From CAIKZJ01 sp964626015 (GTDB taxonomy: Bacteria; Bacteroidota; Ignavibacteria; Tepidaquicellales; Tepidaquicellaceae): a DNA stretch of 9,434 nt. The stretch covers positions 1 through 9,434 of the forward strand of contig CAZVCC010000082.1 of NCBI GenBank assembly GCA_964626015.1. The letters run 5' to 3'. This document shows, piece by piece, positions 1 to 5,807 of this stretch (its first letter is position 1; each line of letters starts with the position of its first letter). The notes beneath the pieces were generated by a model. The model was not told the origin of the DNA, searched no databases, and saw nothing but the letters and a program-made list of their open reading frames with translations. The position numbers were made by a program, and so were the translations under genes.

Positions 1-1126
1 CGCATAGCACCATAAAGTTTCCTAACACCATTAATCTTTCTATATGATGGCAATACCCAGTCTTTAAAACTTTTTTTATAGCATCATCAACAGGTTCAAT
101 ACCCGTTGTTCCTTTCCAGAATGAGTCCGGCATCTTTCTTTTAAACCCCCAGAAATTCTTTGTTCGTTCTTCGTTTCCCTTTAGTTCATATACTGCCCTT
201 ATAAACTCCCGCCATCCGATTATTTGCCTTATAAATCCTTCAACGGAATTAAGCGGAATGTTGTTCTTCTTCGCATATTCAAGCGTTTCATCAATTATAT
301 ACTTTGGAGAAAGTAGTCCTGTATTAAGCATTGGCGAAATTCCGCTGTGGTTAAGTAAACCCTCCCGTTTCAATATCGCATCTTCATACATTCCGAATTC
401 TTCAAATCTGTTCTGTAAAAAATCTTTAAACCATTTCTTGCTGTCGTTGTACGTTACGGGAAACTGTAGGTCATTTTCTATATCCCCATAGTTATCAGGA
501 AAGTGACGGTTAACATATTTTTTCCCTTCTGCAACGTATGCGTTATCACAGTAATATTTTATAATTGGAGGTTTCTTGTCTTTCGGATACCTCTTTCTGT
601 TTTCTGCATCGAAACTCCACCGTCCTCCCTTTGGTTTATTCTCGTTTTCAACTAGTATCTTCAGCCTTTTACGCTGGTTAATGTAAAAGTCCGTTTGATA
701 AAATTGTTTTCTCTCTTTAAAATAATCTTCGTTAAAGTTTTTAGTGTTTAAGAACAATGGGTTCTCATATTCCTTTATCTTTATTCCCCTTTTCAAGCAC
801 ACATTGTTTAATCTTCTGCTCAGCCAGTTATCCGTTACATCGCAAACATGTATTTCCTTTACTCCTTTCACGCTAAAGTTATTAACAAAATTTCTTATGT
901 CGGAGAGTTTTGAATACGATTCAATGTAATGAACTATAAATTCTTTCTCGCGAAGGTAATTCTCATAAAACTTCATTGATGCTCTGTGAAATACAAGTTT
1001 CTGCTTGTGAAACTTGTACTGCCTGAAAAATAAAAACTCTTCAACTATATAAATTTCTCTGTTTTTGTTTACTGCCGGATTAGCTTTAAATAATTGATGA
1101 GGAAAAATTAACGTAATGGCATTCAT
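1..1126 (-). CDS. FeS-type photolyase/cryptochrome (DPRP family), C-terminus beyond window
   Basis: This is a deoxyribodipyrimidine photolyase-related protein (FeS-BCP class, PF04244). Characterised members use FAD and a lumazine antenna to repair UV lesions, chiefly (6-4) photoproducts, and carry a 4Fe-4S cluster. I translated 375 uninterrupted codons from the ATG at 1126. Residues 1-120 look like the alpha/beta antenna domain, starting MNAITLIFPHQLF. Residues 163-177 hold the family signature NKPKGGRWSFDAENR. The FAD-binding helical part shows GLLSPKYI (270-277), RQIIGWREFIR (300-310) and GYCHHIERLMVLGN (357-370). Cys359 probably matches the first of the four cluster cysteines; the other three should lie past the left edge. 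The start codon lies one base after the stop of the DUF2867 gene, so the two are probably translationally coupled. About 130 C-terminal residues are missing only because the window ends. Family assignment is firm; substrate is inferred. Confidence 0.93.
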   Translation of the reverse strand, partial: MNAITLIFPHQLFKANPAVNKNREIYIVEEFLFFRQYKFHKQKLVFHRASMKFYENYLREKEFIVHYIESYSKLSDIRNFVNNFSVKGVKEIHVCDVTDNWLSRRLNNVCLKRGIKIKEYENPLFLNTKNFNEDYFKERKQFYQTDFYINQRKRLKILVENENKPKGGRWSFDAENRKRYPKDKKPPIIKYYCDNAYVAEGKKYVNRHFPDNYGDIENDLQFPVTYNDSKKWFKDFLQNRFEEFGMYEDAILKREGLLNHSGISPMLNTGLLSPKYIIDETLEYAKKNNIPLNSVEGFIRQIIGWREFIRAVYELKGNEERTKNFWGFKRKMPDSFWKGTTGIEPVDDAIKKVLKTGYCHHIERLMVLGNFMVLC

Positions 1127-1127
1127 A

Positions 1128-1949
1128 CTATAAAGAAATCTTCTTCAGCATACCGCTGAATATAAACCCGTGAAACGGCAAAACACTATACCAGTAAACC
1201 CTGCCGAGAAGCCCCAGCGGGCGGAACGTTGCCGTCTGTAAGACATAATCCCCCTCAATTTTGAACTCGAGCCATGCTTCGCCGGGCAGCCTCATTTCAG
1301 CGTAAAGCAGTAAGCGTTTTTCCTCTCGGCTTGCAAGAAGCACTTTCCAGAAATCAAGCGTCTCCCCTGCGTAAATATTTTCGGAATCTTTTCTGCCTCT
1401 TCTCAAGCCCGGACCGCCCACGAGTTTATCAAGAAACCCTCTTATCTCCCATAACAAGTTACCCGTATACCAGCCGTTTTCACCGCCTATCGAAAATATC
1501 TTGTTAACAGTTCTCTCAAGATTATTGTACTTGCGTTTTCTTATGTCTGTGAAACATCCGTTTGTCGGAACATTTATATAATGTGATATACCCTTATCAA
1601 GAGAGTTCGTTGAAAGAGAATCTGTCCAGCTTGATACGACTTCATGATGCTCTATCTTGTCGAATGCCAGACGTATTGCGGTTTCGTAATCAATAAGGTT
1701 TATTCCGAGAAGTTCTTGAAGATTGTTTTCCTTGCAGATTACTTCCACCTTCATGCTGTTTACAAGGTTTACTGCAAGCGAGTAAGTAACAGACGTAACA
1801 AAATATAGCCAGTATGAAGACAGACGAGGTGTCATCACAGGCACGACTAAAATTATACGCTTTAAGTTTCTTACTTTTGCAAACTTCAAAAGCATCTCTT
1901 TGTAAGTCAGTATGTCCTTCCCGCCTATATCGTAACGTAGTATTTTCAT
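1128..1949 (-). CDS. DUF2867 domain protein, C-terminal half of a YbjT-like SDR oxidoreductase
   Basis: The 273 residues match the C-terminal part of large (about 480-500 residue) atypical SDR proteins that end in DUF2867. The opening MKILRYDIGGKDILTYKEM corresponds to mid-protein sequence in that family (usually ...IGGPDVLTYREM). Residues 40-47 read TPRLSSYW. The DUF2867 core spans about 125-270 with GGENGWYTGNLLWEIRG (155-171), LVGGPGLRRGR (176-186), LPGEAWLEF (221-229) and QTATFRPLGLLGRVYWYSVLPFHGF (from about 238). The N-terminal Rossmann fold with its glycine-rich NAD(P) loop is absent. Upstream, in the same frame, lies a stop (1953-1955) that ends another SDR fragment. It is therefore either an N-truncated gene or a naturally short version; without the Rossmann half it should not bind NAD(P) by itself. 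Biochemical function is unknown. It is tightly linked to the downstream photolyase (1-bp gap). Confidence 0.85.
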   Translation of the reverse strand: MKILRYDIGGKDILTYKEMLLKFAKVRNLKRIILVVPVMTPRLSSYWLYFVTSVTYSLAVNLVNSMKVEVICKENNLQELLGINLIDYETAIRLAFDKIEHHEVVSSWTDSLSTNSLDKGISHYINVPTNGCFTDIRKRKYNNLERTVNKIFSIGGENGWYTGNLLWEIRGFLDKLVGGPGLRRGRKDSENIYAGETLDFWKVLLASREEKRLLLYAEMRLPGEAWLEFKIEGDYVLQTATFRPLGLLGRVYWYSVLPFHGFIFSGMLKKISL

Positions 1950-1952
1950 GTT

Positions 1953-2003
1953 TTATCTTAGTGATGAAATTCCTCCGTCAACATAATACATCTGACTTGT
2001 TAT
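1953..2003 (-). pseudogene. C-terminal tail of a classical short-chain dehydrogenase (broken)
   Basis: Sixteen codons read ITSQMYYVDGGISSLR followed by TAA (1953-1955). The ITxQ-x-YVDGG pattern is the usual C-terminal end of classical SDR oxidoreductases, where the T-G/S-Q-x-x-x-VDGG strand closes the Rossmann fold. The frame meets a TAA at 2004-2006, immediately inside the 55-bp sequence that is duplicated across the assembly gap, so the body of the gene is missing. The gap to the DUF2867 start is only 3 bp (AAC), which suggests an operon SDR-DUF2867-photolyase. The fragment is short, so the family call is inferred from one motif. It could be cut by misassembly rather than be a genuine pseudogene. 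Confidence 0.55.
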
Positions 2004-2057
2004 TTATTTTGTATGCTATTAAAACGGATACTGAAGATTTAAAATTCAGTTTACAAG
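2003..2057. repeat. 55-bp direct repeat, left copy (contig-overlap type)
   Basis: This 55-bp stretch (TTTATTTTGTATGC...TTTACAAG) is identical base for base to 2158-2212. It ends exactly where the N run begins. A length of exactly 55 fits the k-mer overlap left by de Bruijn assemblers run at k=55, though the assembler is not known. Confidence 0.95.
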
Positions 2058-2157
2058 NNNNNNNNNNNNNNNNNNNNNNNNNNNNNNNNNNNNNNNNNNN
2101 NNNNNNNNNNNNNNNNNNNNNNNNNNNNNNNNNNNNNNNNNNNNNNNNNNNNNNNNN
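2058..2157. other. Assembly gap, 100 N
   Basis: A run of exactly 100 N, a conventional placeholder for a gap of unknown length. Because the 55 bp on each side are identical, the real gap may be zero (the two copies are one sequence), a tandem repeat, or a wrong join. Confidence 0.99.
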
Positions 2158-2212
2158 TTTATTTTGTATGCTATTAAAACGGATACTGAAGATTTAAAAT
2201 TCAGTTTACAAG
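2158..2212. repeat. 55-bp direct repeat, right copy (contig-overlap type)
   Basis: Identical to 2003-2057 and starts at the first base after the N run. On this side the repeat continues without a break into an open plus-strand frame that ends at 2238, so the sequence seems native to the right-hand contig. Confidence 0.95.
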
Positions 2213-2238
2213 ATTATGAATTTATCCCCGCCGCTTAA
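2158..2238 (+). CDS. C-terminal fragment of an unidentified protein, 5' end lost in gap
   Basis: The frame is open from the first base after the gap and encodes 26 residues ending ...TEDLKFSLQDYEFIPAA before TAA at 2236-2238. The composition (mixed charged, aromatic and hydrophobic residues, D/E-rich) resembles a real protein end more than random AT-rich DNA. I do not recognise the family. The stop lies 79 bp before the DUF4199 start on the same strand. If the two 55-bp copies were merged, the frame would extend back only a few codons into sequence that codes the SDR tail on the other strand. That suggests the true upstream part is missing. It could still be a chance open frame. Confidence 0.35.
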   Translation, partial: FILYAIKTDTEDLKFSLQDYEFIPAA

Positions 2239-2259
2239 GCTGTCACCGTCATGTTAAGT

Positions 2260-2288
2260 TTGTTGAATTAAACAATCAAAGGTATTAT
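2260..2288 (+). promoter_or_regulatory. Candidate sigma-70-type promoter for DUF4199-ogt
   Basis: TTGTTG (2260-2265) and TATTAT (2283-2288) are separated by 17 bp. The -10 box matches TATAAT in 5 of 6 positions and the -35 box starts with TTG. Transcription would begin about 20 bp before the DUF4199 ATG. No Bacteroidota-type TAnnTTTG box was seen here. The region is AT-rich, so a chance match is quite possible. Confidence 0.3.
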
Positions 2289-2317
2289 CTTATTCATACT
2301 TAATTAAATATAAAGCT

Positions 2318-2815
2318 ATGAAAAAAATTACAATTGAAATAAAATGGGCTCTTATCTTTGCCGCAATGACGCTCGTCTGGCTTGTTCTTGAGAAACTCGC
2401 AGGGTTTCATTCTACTCACATCGATAAGCATCACATCGTTACAAATTTCATTGCTATTCCCGCAATAGCGGTGTATGTATTCGCCTTTCTTGACAAAAGA
2501 AAGAAATACTACGGAGGCACTATGACGTATATGCAGGGCTTTATGTGTGGTGTGATTATAACCCTTTTTGTAACAATCCTGTCTCCGCTTACACAATCGA
2601 TAGTCTCTTACGTAATAACTCCCGAATATTTTCCGAATGCAATAAAGCTCGCAGTAAGCACAGGCGCAATGACTCAGCAGGATGCTGAAAATTACTTCAA
2701 CAATTCTAATTACGTAATGATGGGGCTCATGGGCGCACCTGTAATGGGGCTTATTACCACTGCCATCGTTGCAATCTTCACAAGAAAGAAAGCTACACTT
2801 CAAAATGCAGTATAA
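2318..2815 (+). CDS. DUF4199 family integral membrane protein
   Basis: The 165-residue protein fits the DUF4199 family, small membrane proteins common in Bacteroidota and relatives, with no known function. Four hydrophobic segments are visible at about 8-28, 40-58, 72-98 and 132-154. They are joined by a basic loop DKRKKYYGG (59-67), where positive charge suggests the cytoplasmic side, and by a polar loop with TPEYFPNAIK and QQDAENYFNNSNY (101-132). The Gly/Pro-containing stretch SPLTQSIVSYVITPEYFPN and the C-terminal ending TRKK are typical of the family. The ATG at 2318 starts MKKITIEIKW directly before the first membrane segment and gives the usual family length. No Shine-Dalgarno sequence precedes it. 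Its last 11 bp overlap the start of ogt, so the two are probably co-transcribed. Confidence 0.85.
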   Translation: MKKITIEIKWALIFAAMTLVWLVLEKLAGFHSTHIDKHHIVTNFIAIPAIAVYVFAFLDKRKKYYGGTMTYMQGFMCGVIITLFVTILSPLTQSIVSYVITPEYFPNAIKLAVSTGAMTQQDAENYFNNSNYVMMGLMGAPVMGLITTAIVAIFTRKKATLQNAV

Positions 2816-3329
2816 TATATCAACAGCCTATATTGGAACACCTCTGGGGTCGATGATTGCCGGCGGTACTGACAATGGTATTTGTCTGCTTGAATTTTCA
2901 GACAGAGATGTGCTCGGCAAAGTAATCCAGAGTATCTCACGAAGCCTTGATGCCGAAGTATCAGACGGCAAAAGCAAGCATTTTCCACTGCTTGAAAAAG
3001 AGCTTTCAGAATATTTCAAAGGAACACTGAAAAAGTTTACCGTACCCGTTGTTATGAAAGGCACAGACTTCCAGAACTCAGTATGGAAAACACTTCTGAA
3101 AATTCCTTACGGAAAAACATGGTCTTACAAACAGGAAGCCGAAAAACTCGGCAGACCAAAATCCGTAAGAGCCGTCGCAAACGCAAACGGACAAAACCGC
3201 ATCTCAATTATTATCCCCTGCCACCGCGTAATCGGTTCCAACGGCACGCTTACCGGCTACGGCGGCGGCCTCTGGCGTAAAAAATGGCTCCTCGAACACG
3301 AAGCAAAGCATAATAACCCTAGGAAGTAA
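2805..3329 (+). CDS. ogt: Methylated-DNA--protein-cysteine methyltransferase
   Basis: This suicidal DNA repair protein transfers the alkyl group from O6-alkylguanine (and O4-alkylthymine) to its own cysteine. From the ATG at 2805 it has 174 residues. Residues 1-80 form the variable N-terminal domain (YIGTPLGSMIAGGTDNGICLLEF). The C-terminal domain follows: TDFQNSVWKTLLKIPYGKTWSY (87-108), the helix-turn-helix region with PKSVRAVANANGQN, where Arg123 should be the base-flipping arginine, and the active site IIIPCHRVI with Cys139. GYGGGLWRKKWLLEHE (151-166) is the expected end. An in-frame ATG at 2769 would add 12 residues lying deep inside the DUF4199 gene; I prefer 2805 because homologues begin near the YxTPLG strand. 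It overlaps DUF4199 by 11 bp. It is the second DNA-damage repair gene in the window. Confidence 0.95.
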   Translation: MQYNISTAYIGTPLGSMIAGGTDNGICLLEFSDRDVLGKVIQSISRSLDAEVSDGKSKHFPLLEKELSEYFKGTLKKFTVPVVMKGTDFQNSVWKTLLKIPYGKTWSYKQEAEKLGRPKSVRAVANANGQNRISIIIPCHRVIGSNGTLTGYGGGLWRKKWLLEHEAKHNNPRK

Positions 3330-3340
3330 AGATAGAATAA

Positions 3341-3420
3341 TTTACCACCGAGTACGCAGAGCACACAGAGAAGCGAAAGAACTCTTTTAGACATTTTACC
3401 ATCGAGAGCGCGCAGAGAGG
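3341..3420. repeat. Two diverged copies of a TTTACCA(C/T)CGAG...CGCAGAG motif
   Basis: Copy one (3341-3371) reads TTTACCACCGAGTACGCAGAG and continues with CACACAGAGAA. Copy two (from 3395) reads TTTACCATCGAGAGCG followed by CGCAGAGAGG. Both share TTTACCA-Y-CGAG at the start and CGCAGAG near the end, about 54 bp apart. From memory, ACCACNGAGNNCNCAGAG-type sequence is widespread between genes of environmental bacteria. Its function is unknown to me. Confidence 0.55.
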
Positions 3421-3447
3421 AACGTTTAATTATTTCATAGAGCACAG

Positions 3448-3493
3448 ACCTGCATGCAGCAGGTTTACCTGACAGTAGACAGGCAGGCAGGCG
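3448..3493. repeat. CTG/CAG palindrome cluster
   Basis: ACCTGC (3448-3453) and GCAGGT (3459-3464) form a perfect 6-bp inverted repeat with loop ATGCA. It overlaps a second palindrome, CAGGTTTACCTG (3460-3471). Downstream is a CAGG direct repeat (3479-3491). Several alternative hairpins are possible. There is no T-run, so it is unlikely to be a simple terminator of ogt. Confidence 0.55.
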
Positions 3494-3533
3494 ACCTTAT
3501 TTAATCTTTAAAAGCAATAAAAAGAATTCTTTA

Positions 3534-3560
3534 AATCCGCATCCATCTGTCTAATCCGTG
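3534..3560. repeat. ATCCG-type dispersed repeat, copy A
   Basis: The 27 bp begin AATCCGCATCCATC and end CTAATCCGTG. They align with 8175-8199, which begins AATCCGCTTCATC and ends GTAATCCGT, allowing one gap and a few mismatches. Two copies in non-homologous intergenic regions indicate a small dispersed family. Confidence 0.5.
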
Positions 3561-3590
3561 AGCATCCGGGTTCTATTCTCCTTAAATCAA

Positions 3591-3620
3591 AAGAGGCTGT
3601 ATTTAACAGCCCCTTTATTT
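3591..3620. terminator. Rho-independent terminator downstream of citrate synthase, possibly bidirectional
   Basis: GGCTGT (3595-3600) and ACAGCC (3606-3611) form a perfect 6-bp stem with loop ATTTA. The stem extends through one A/C mismatch by AAG/CTT. On the minus strand the stem is followed by CTTTTGATTT, which suits the citrate synthase gene ending 21 bp away. On the plus strand it is followed by TTTATTTTATT, so it could also stop transcripts coming from ogt. Confidence 0.7.
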
Positions 3621-3640
3621 TATTATCGTATGCTGATTTC

Positions 3641-4972
3641 TTATTTCGCTTTTGGTTTTGCCTCTGCTTTTGGTTCTGCCGCAGGTTTTGATTCTTTCTT
3701 TGCTGTCAGCTGCTTCTTCATCCACTCTGTTGTTACTGACTTCGGACGGATGATTGGTCTGTTAAGTGCTCGGTTAAGTATTAACTGTGCCGAAAGGCCG
3801 AGTATTCGTGATACCGAAAATAAGACAGTATAATAATCATACTCTGTCAAGCCGTAGTAGTGAAGAAGTGCCCCGCTTGATGCGTCAACGTTCGGCCACG
3901 GATCTTTTGCCTTCCCGCCTTCCATTAATATTTTCGGAACGATGTTAAAAAGCTGCTTTACAATTCCGAATATTTCGTCGTCTGGAAGATGCTTGTTTCC
4001 AAAGTTTACAAATGCCGTGAACCTCGGGTCTGTAACTCTCAGAACCGCATGCCCATATCCCGATATTACCTTCTTGTTATTAAGAAGGTTTATGCAGTAT
4101 TCTTTAACCTCAGCATCCGACGGAGTATGTCCGATATCATCTCTAAGTTTTATAATAAACCTCAGGCATTCCTGATTAGCAAGTCCGTGCAAAGGTCCTG
4201 CAAGTCCGTTAAGTCCTCCGCTTATTGAAAAATAAATATCCGAGAGAGCAGAGTTGATTGTCTGCGTCGTAAGAGCACTGACGTTTCCCCCTTCATGGTC
4301 TGAATGTAGCACCATGTAAAGCCTCATTAAATCAGCGAATGAACCGTCCGGGTCTTCCACGCCAAGAAGCCTTGCATAGTTTGCCGCCCAGTCAAGTGTG
4401 TTATCAGGATTTATTCTGGGTCCCTTGTTAAACTTTCTCCTGTAGATGTATGCCGCAATAATCGGTATACGGGCGATGAGACTCAAAGCATCCCAGAGCA
4501 TCGGCTCCCAGAGCCTGTCTTTAGGCAAACCTTCTTCATATCTTCTTTTGAAGAAAGATTCGTTTTCCATGACCAGTACAGCTGAGTTCAACATTACCAT
4601 CGGGTGCGTTTCCATCGGCAGAGCGTTTATAGTATTCCAAACGTAAAAAGGAACGTCGTTTCTTCTTCTGATTTCCCACTGAAGATCTTCAAGTGCTTTT
4701 TTGTCTGGAAGCTCTCCCGTAAGAAGAAGGTAGAACATCTCTTCGGGTAGTATATCAACGAGGTCGAGTATAGGCCTGCCTCTGACTATAAGCCCCGTAT
4801 CAAGCCCAACCTCAGAGGTATCGCAAATCATCGATTTTATACCGCGCATTCCGCCGAAAATCTGCTCGGTGGTAACCTCGCCTATTGTTTCATTCGGACC
4901 GAGAGCAAAAACCTCTGCGGCTTCTTTTCTAAGTCCGGGAATAATCTCTTCTAACCTGTCTCTAAGAATCAT
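3641..4972 (-). CDS. gltA: Citrate synthase, eukaryotic-type
   Basis: It condenses oxaloacetate and acetyl-CoA to citrate, the entry step of the TCA cycle. The 443-residue protein resembles mitochondrial-type citrate synthases. The N-terminal helical part holds GGMRGIKSMICDTSEVGLDTGLIVRG (40-65). The three catalytic residues of the pig enzyme (H274, H320, D375) are matched by His262 in GPLHGLANQE, His308 in SGYGHAVLRVTDPR and Asp363 in WPNVDASSGALL. SDHEGGNVSA (224-233) and NRPIIRPKSVTTEW (404-417) are also typical. The last ~20 residues are a low-complexity Lys/Ala/Glu/Pro tail beyond the usual RPKS ending. The start ATG at 4972 begins MILRDRLEEIIP. No Shine-Dalgarno sequence precedes it. 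It stands alone, divergent from the UPF0173 gene and followed by a terminator. The symbol is used for function; by sequence it is not the E. coli hexameric type. Confidence 0.95.
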   Translation of the reverse strand: MILRDRLEEIIPGLRKEAAEVFALGPNETIGEVTTEQIFGGMRGIKSMICDTSEVGLDTGLIVRGRPILDLVDILPEEMFYLLLTGELPDKKALEDLQWEIRRRNDVPFYVWNTINALPMETHPMVMLNSAVLVMENESFFKRRYEEGLPKDRLWEPMLWDALSLIARIPIIAAYIYRRKFNKGPRINPDNTLDWAANYARLLGVEDPDGSFADLMRLYMVLHSDHEGGNVSALTTQTINSALSDIYFSISGGLNGLAGPLHGLANQECLRFIIKLRDDIGHTPSDAEVKEYCINLLNNKKVISGYGHAVLRVTDPRFTAFVNFGNKHLPDDEIFGIVKQLFNIVPKILMEGGKAKDPWPNVDASSGALLHYYGLTEYDYYTVLFSVSRILGLSAQLILNRALNRPIIRPKSVTTEWMKKQLTAKKESKPAAEPKAEAKPKAK

Positions 4973-5122
4973 AAATGGTTTATTTATCTATTTTTTAAAA
5001 AACTATTCAATAACGATGTAAACAGAAATTCTTACTATGCAGTTTTTATAAAATTGAATTAATTTTATTTTAGTATTAATTTAAGGTACATTTTAATTTA
5101 AAGGTTTTTAACTAAATAAAAT
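4973..5122. promoter_or_regulatory. Divergent promoter region, citrate synthase / UPF0173-parAB-ridA
   Basis: This 150-bp, very AT-rich spacer separates two outward-facing genes and must contain both promoters if each is transcribed from here. I see no strong -35/-10 pair, no TAnnTTTG box and no clear operator palindrome. T- and A-runs such as TTTTTTAAAAAA (4992-5003) make box prediction unreliable. Confidence 0.5.
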
Positions 5123-5797
5123 ATGAAAATAAAGTATCACGGACATGCATTTGTCGAAATTGACACCGGCACTCATAAAATTTTGCTTGACCCTTTTATT
5201 ACGGGAAATCCTAACTGTGACGTAAAGTTAGAAGACGTGAAGTGCGACTATATTATCCCCACTCATGGACACGGAGATAACTTTGGAGATACAATCGAAC
5301 TGGCAAAGCAGAATAACGCAACCGTTATCGCAATCTTTGAGCTTGCAAACTACTGCTCTTCGCAGGGAGTTAATGCTCATCCGATGAATATCGGCGGTGC
5401 ATATTCGTTTCCATTCGGAAGAGTAAAACTCACTATTGCGCATCATTCTTCGTCTTTGCCCGACGGTACATACGCAGGAGATGCTTACGGAGTCATTATT
5501 ATGATTGACGGTAAAACATTCTATCAGGCAGGCGATACAGGACTCTTTTACGACATGAAACTTATAGGCGAGATGCATAAGATTGATGTTGCATGTTTGC
5601 CTATAGGCGACGACTTCACGATGGGAGTTGATGATGCCGTAAAAGCTGTTGAGTTTACAAATGCCGCTACCGTTATTCCGATTCATTATGACACATTTGA
5701 CATTATTAAGTCAGATGCCAACGATTTCAAGCGCAAAGTAGAATCAATCGGCAAGAAATGTGTTATTATGAAACCGGGGGAAGTTTTAGAATTTTAA
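5123..5797 (+). CDS. UPF0173 metal-dependent hydrolase, MBL fold
   Basis: The 224-residue length and sequence match the UPF0173 (YtkL-like) metallo-beta-lactamase-fold hydrolases, whose physiological substrate is not established. It starts MKIKYHGHAFVEI, and metal site pieces follow in order: THGHGDN (47-53), AHHSSS (106-111), the acidic loop QAGDTG with Asp138, and the last histidine IPIHYDTF with His188. FELANYCSSQGV (72-83) and LPIGDDFTMG (159-168) are family signatures. The first motif normally reads HxHxDH; here the last histidine is Asn53 (codon AAC), which could weaken the second metal position. The ATG at 5123 is the only start giving the canonical N-terminus. It is the first gene of the plus-strand run and is followed 10 bp later by parA. 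A link to partition is not implied. Confidence 0.9.
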   Translation: MKIKYHGHAFVEIDTGTHKILLDPFITGNPNCDVKLEDVKCDYIIPTHGHGDNFGDTIELAKQNNATVIAIFELANYCSSQGVNAHPMNIGGAYSFPFGRVKLTIAHHSSSLPDGTYAGDAYGVIIMIDGKTFYQAGDTGLFYDMKLIGEMHKIDVACLPIGDDFTMGVDDAVKAVEFTNAATVIPIHYDTFDIIKSDANDFKRKVESIGKKCVIMKPGEVLEF

Positions 5798-5807
5798 GTG
5801 TTCATTT

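Larger units (their letters stand above)
3330..3590. other. Repeat-rich intergenic spacer between ogt and citrate synthase
   Basis: No credible gene is present in this stretch. It holds two degenerate copies of a CGAG/CAGAG-rich motif (3341-3420), a CTG/CAG palindrome cluster (3448-3493) and an ATCCG-rich segment (3534-3560) that recurs at 8175-8199. The G/A-rich and CAGG-rich texture is unlike the neighbouring coding DNA and suggests accumulated small mobile or hypervariable repeats. Confidence 0.7.

Noticed and set aside
1169..1176. CGTGAAAC, a half of the parS palindrome
   Set aside because: Only one half-site is present, within the DUF2867 coding sequence and on the far side of the doubtful assembly join; an 8-mer occurs by chance.
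1814..2197. Plus-strand open frame reading through the N run
   Set aside because: It lies antisense to the DUF2867 gene, and it stays open only because N codons are not stops.
2300..2803. 167-codon minus-strand open frame opposite DUF4199
   Set aside because: Rich in C, H, Y and R with no family resemblance, whereas the plus strand gives a recognisable DUF4199 protein with membrane segments.
3558..3833. 91-codon plus-strand open frame at the end of citrate synthase
   Set aside because: It is antisense to the citrate synthase C-terminus and spans the terminator hairpin.
5228..5686. 152-codon minus-strand open frame inside the UPF0173 gene
   Set aside because: Antisense shadow of a clearly conserved protein; its sequence has no motif.
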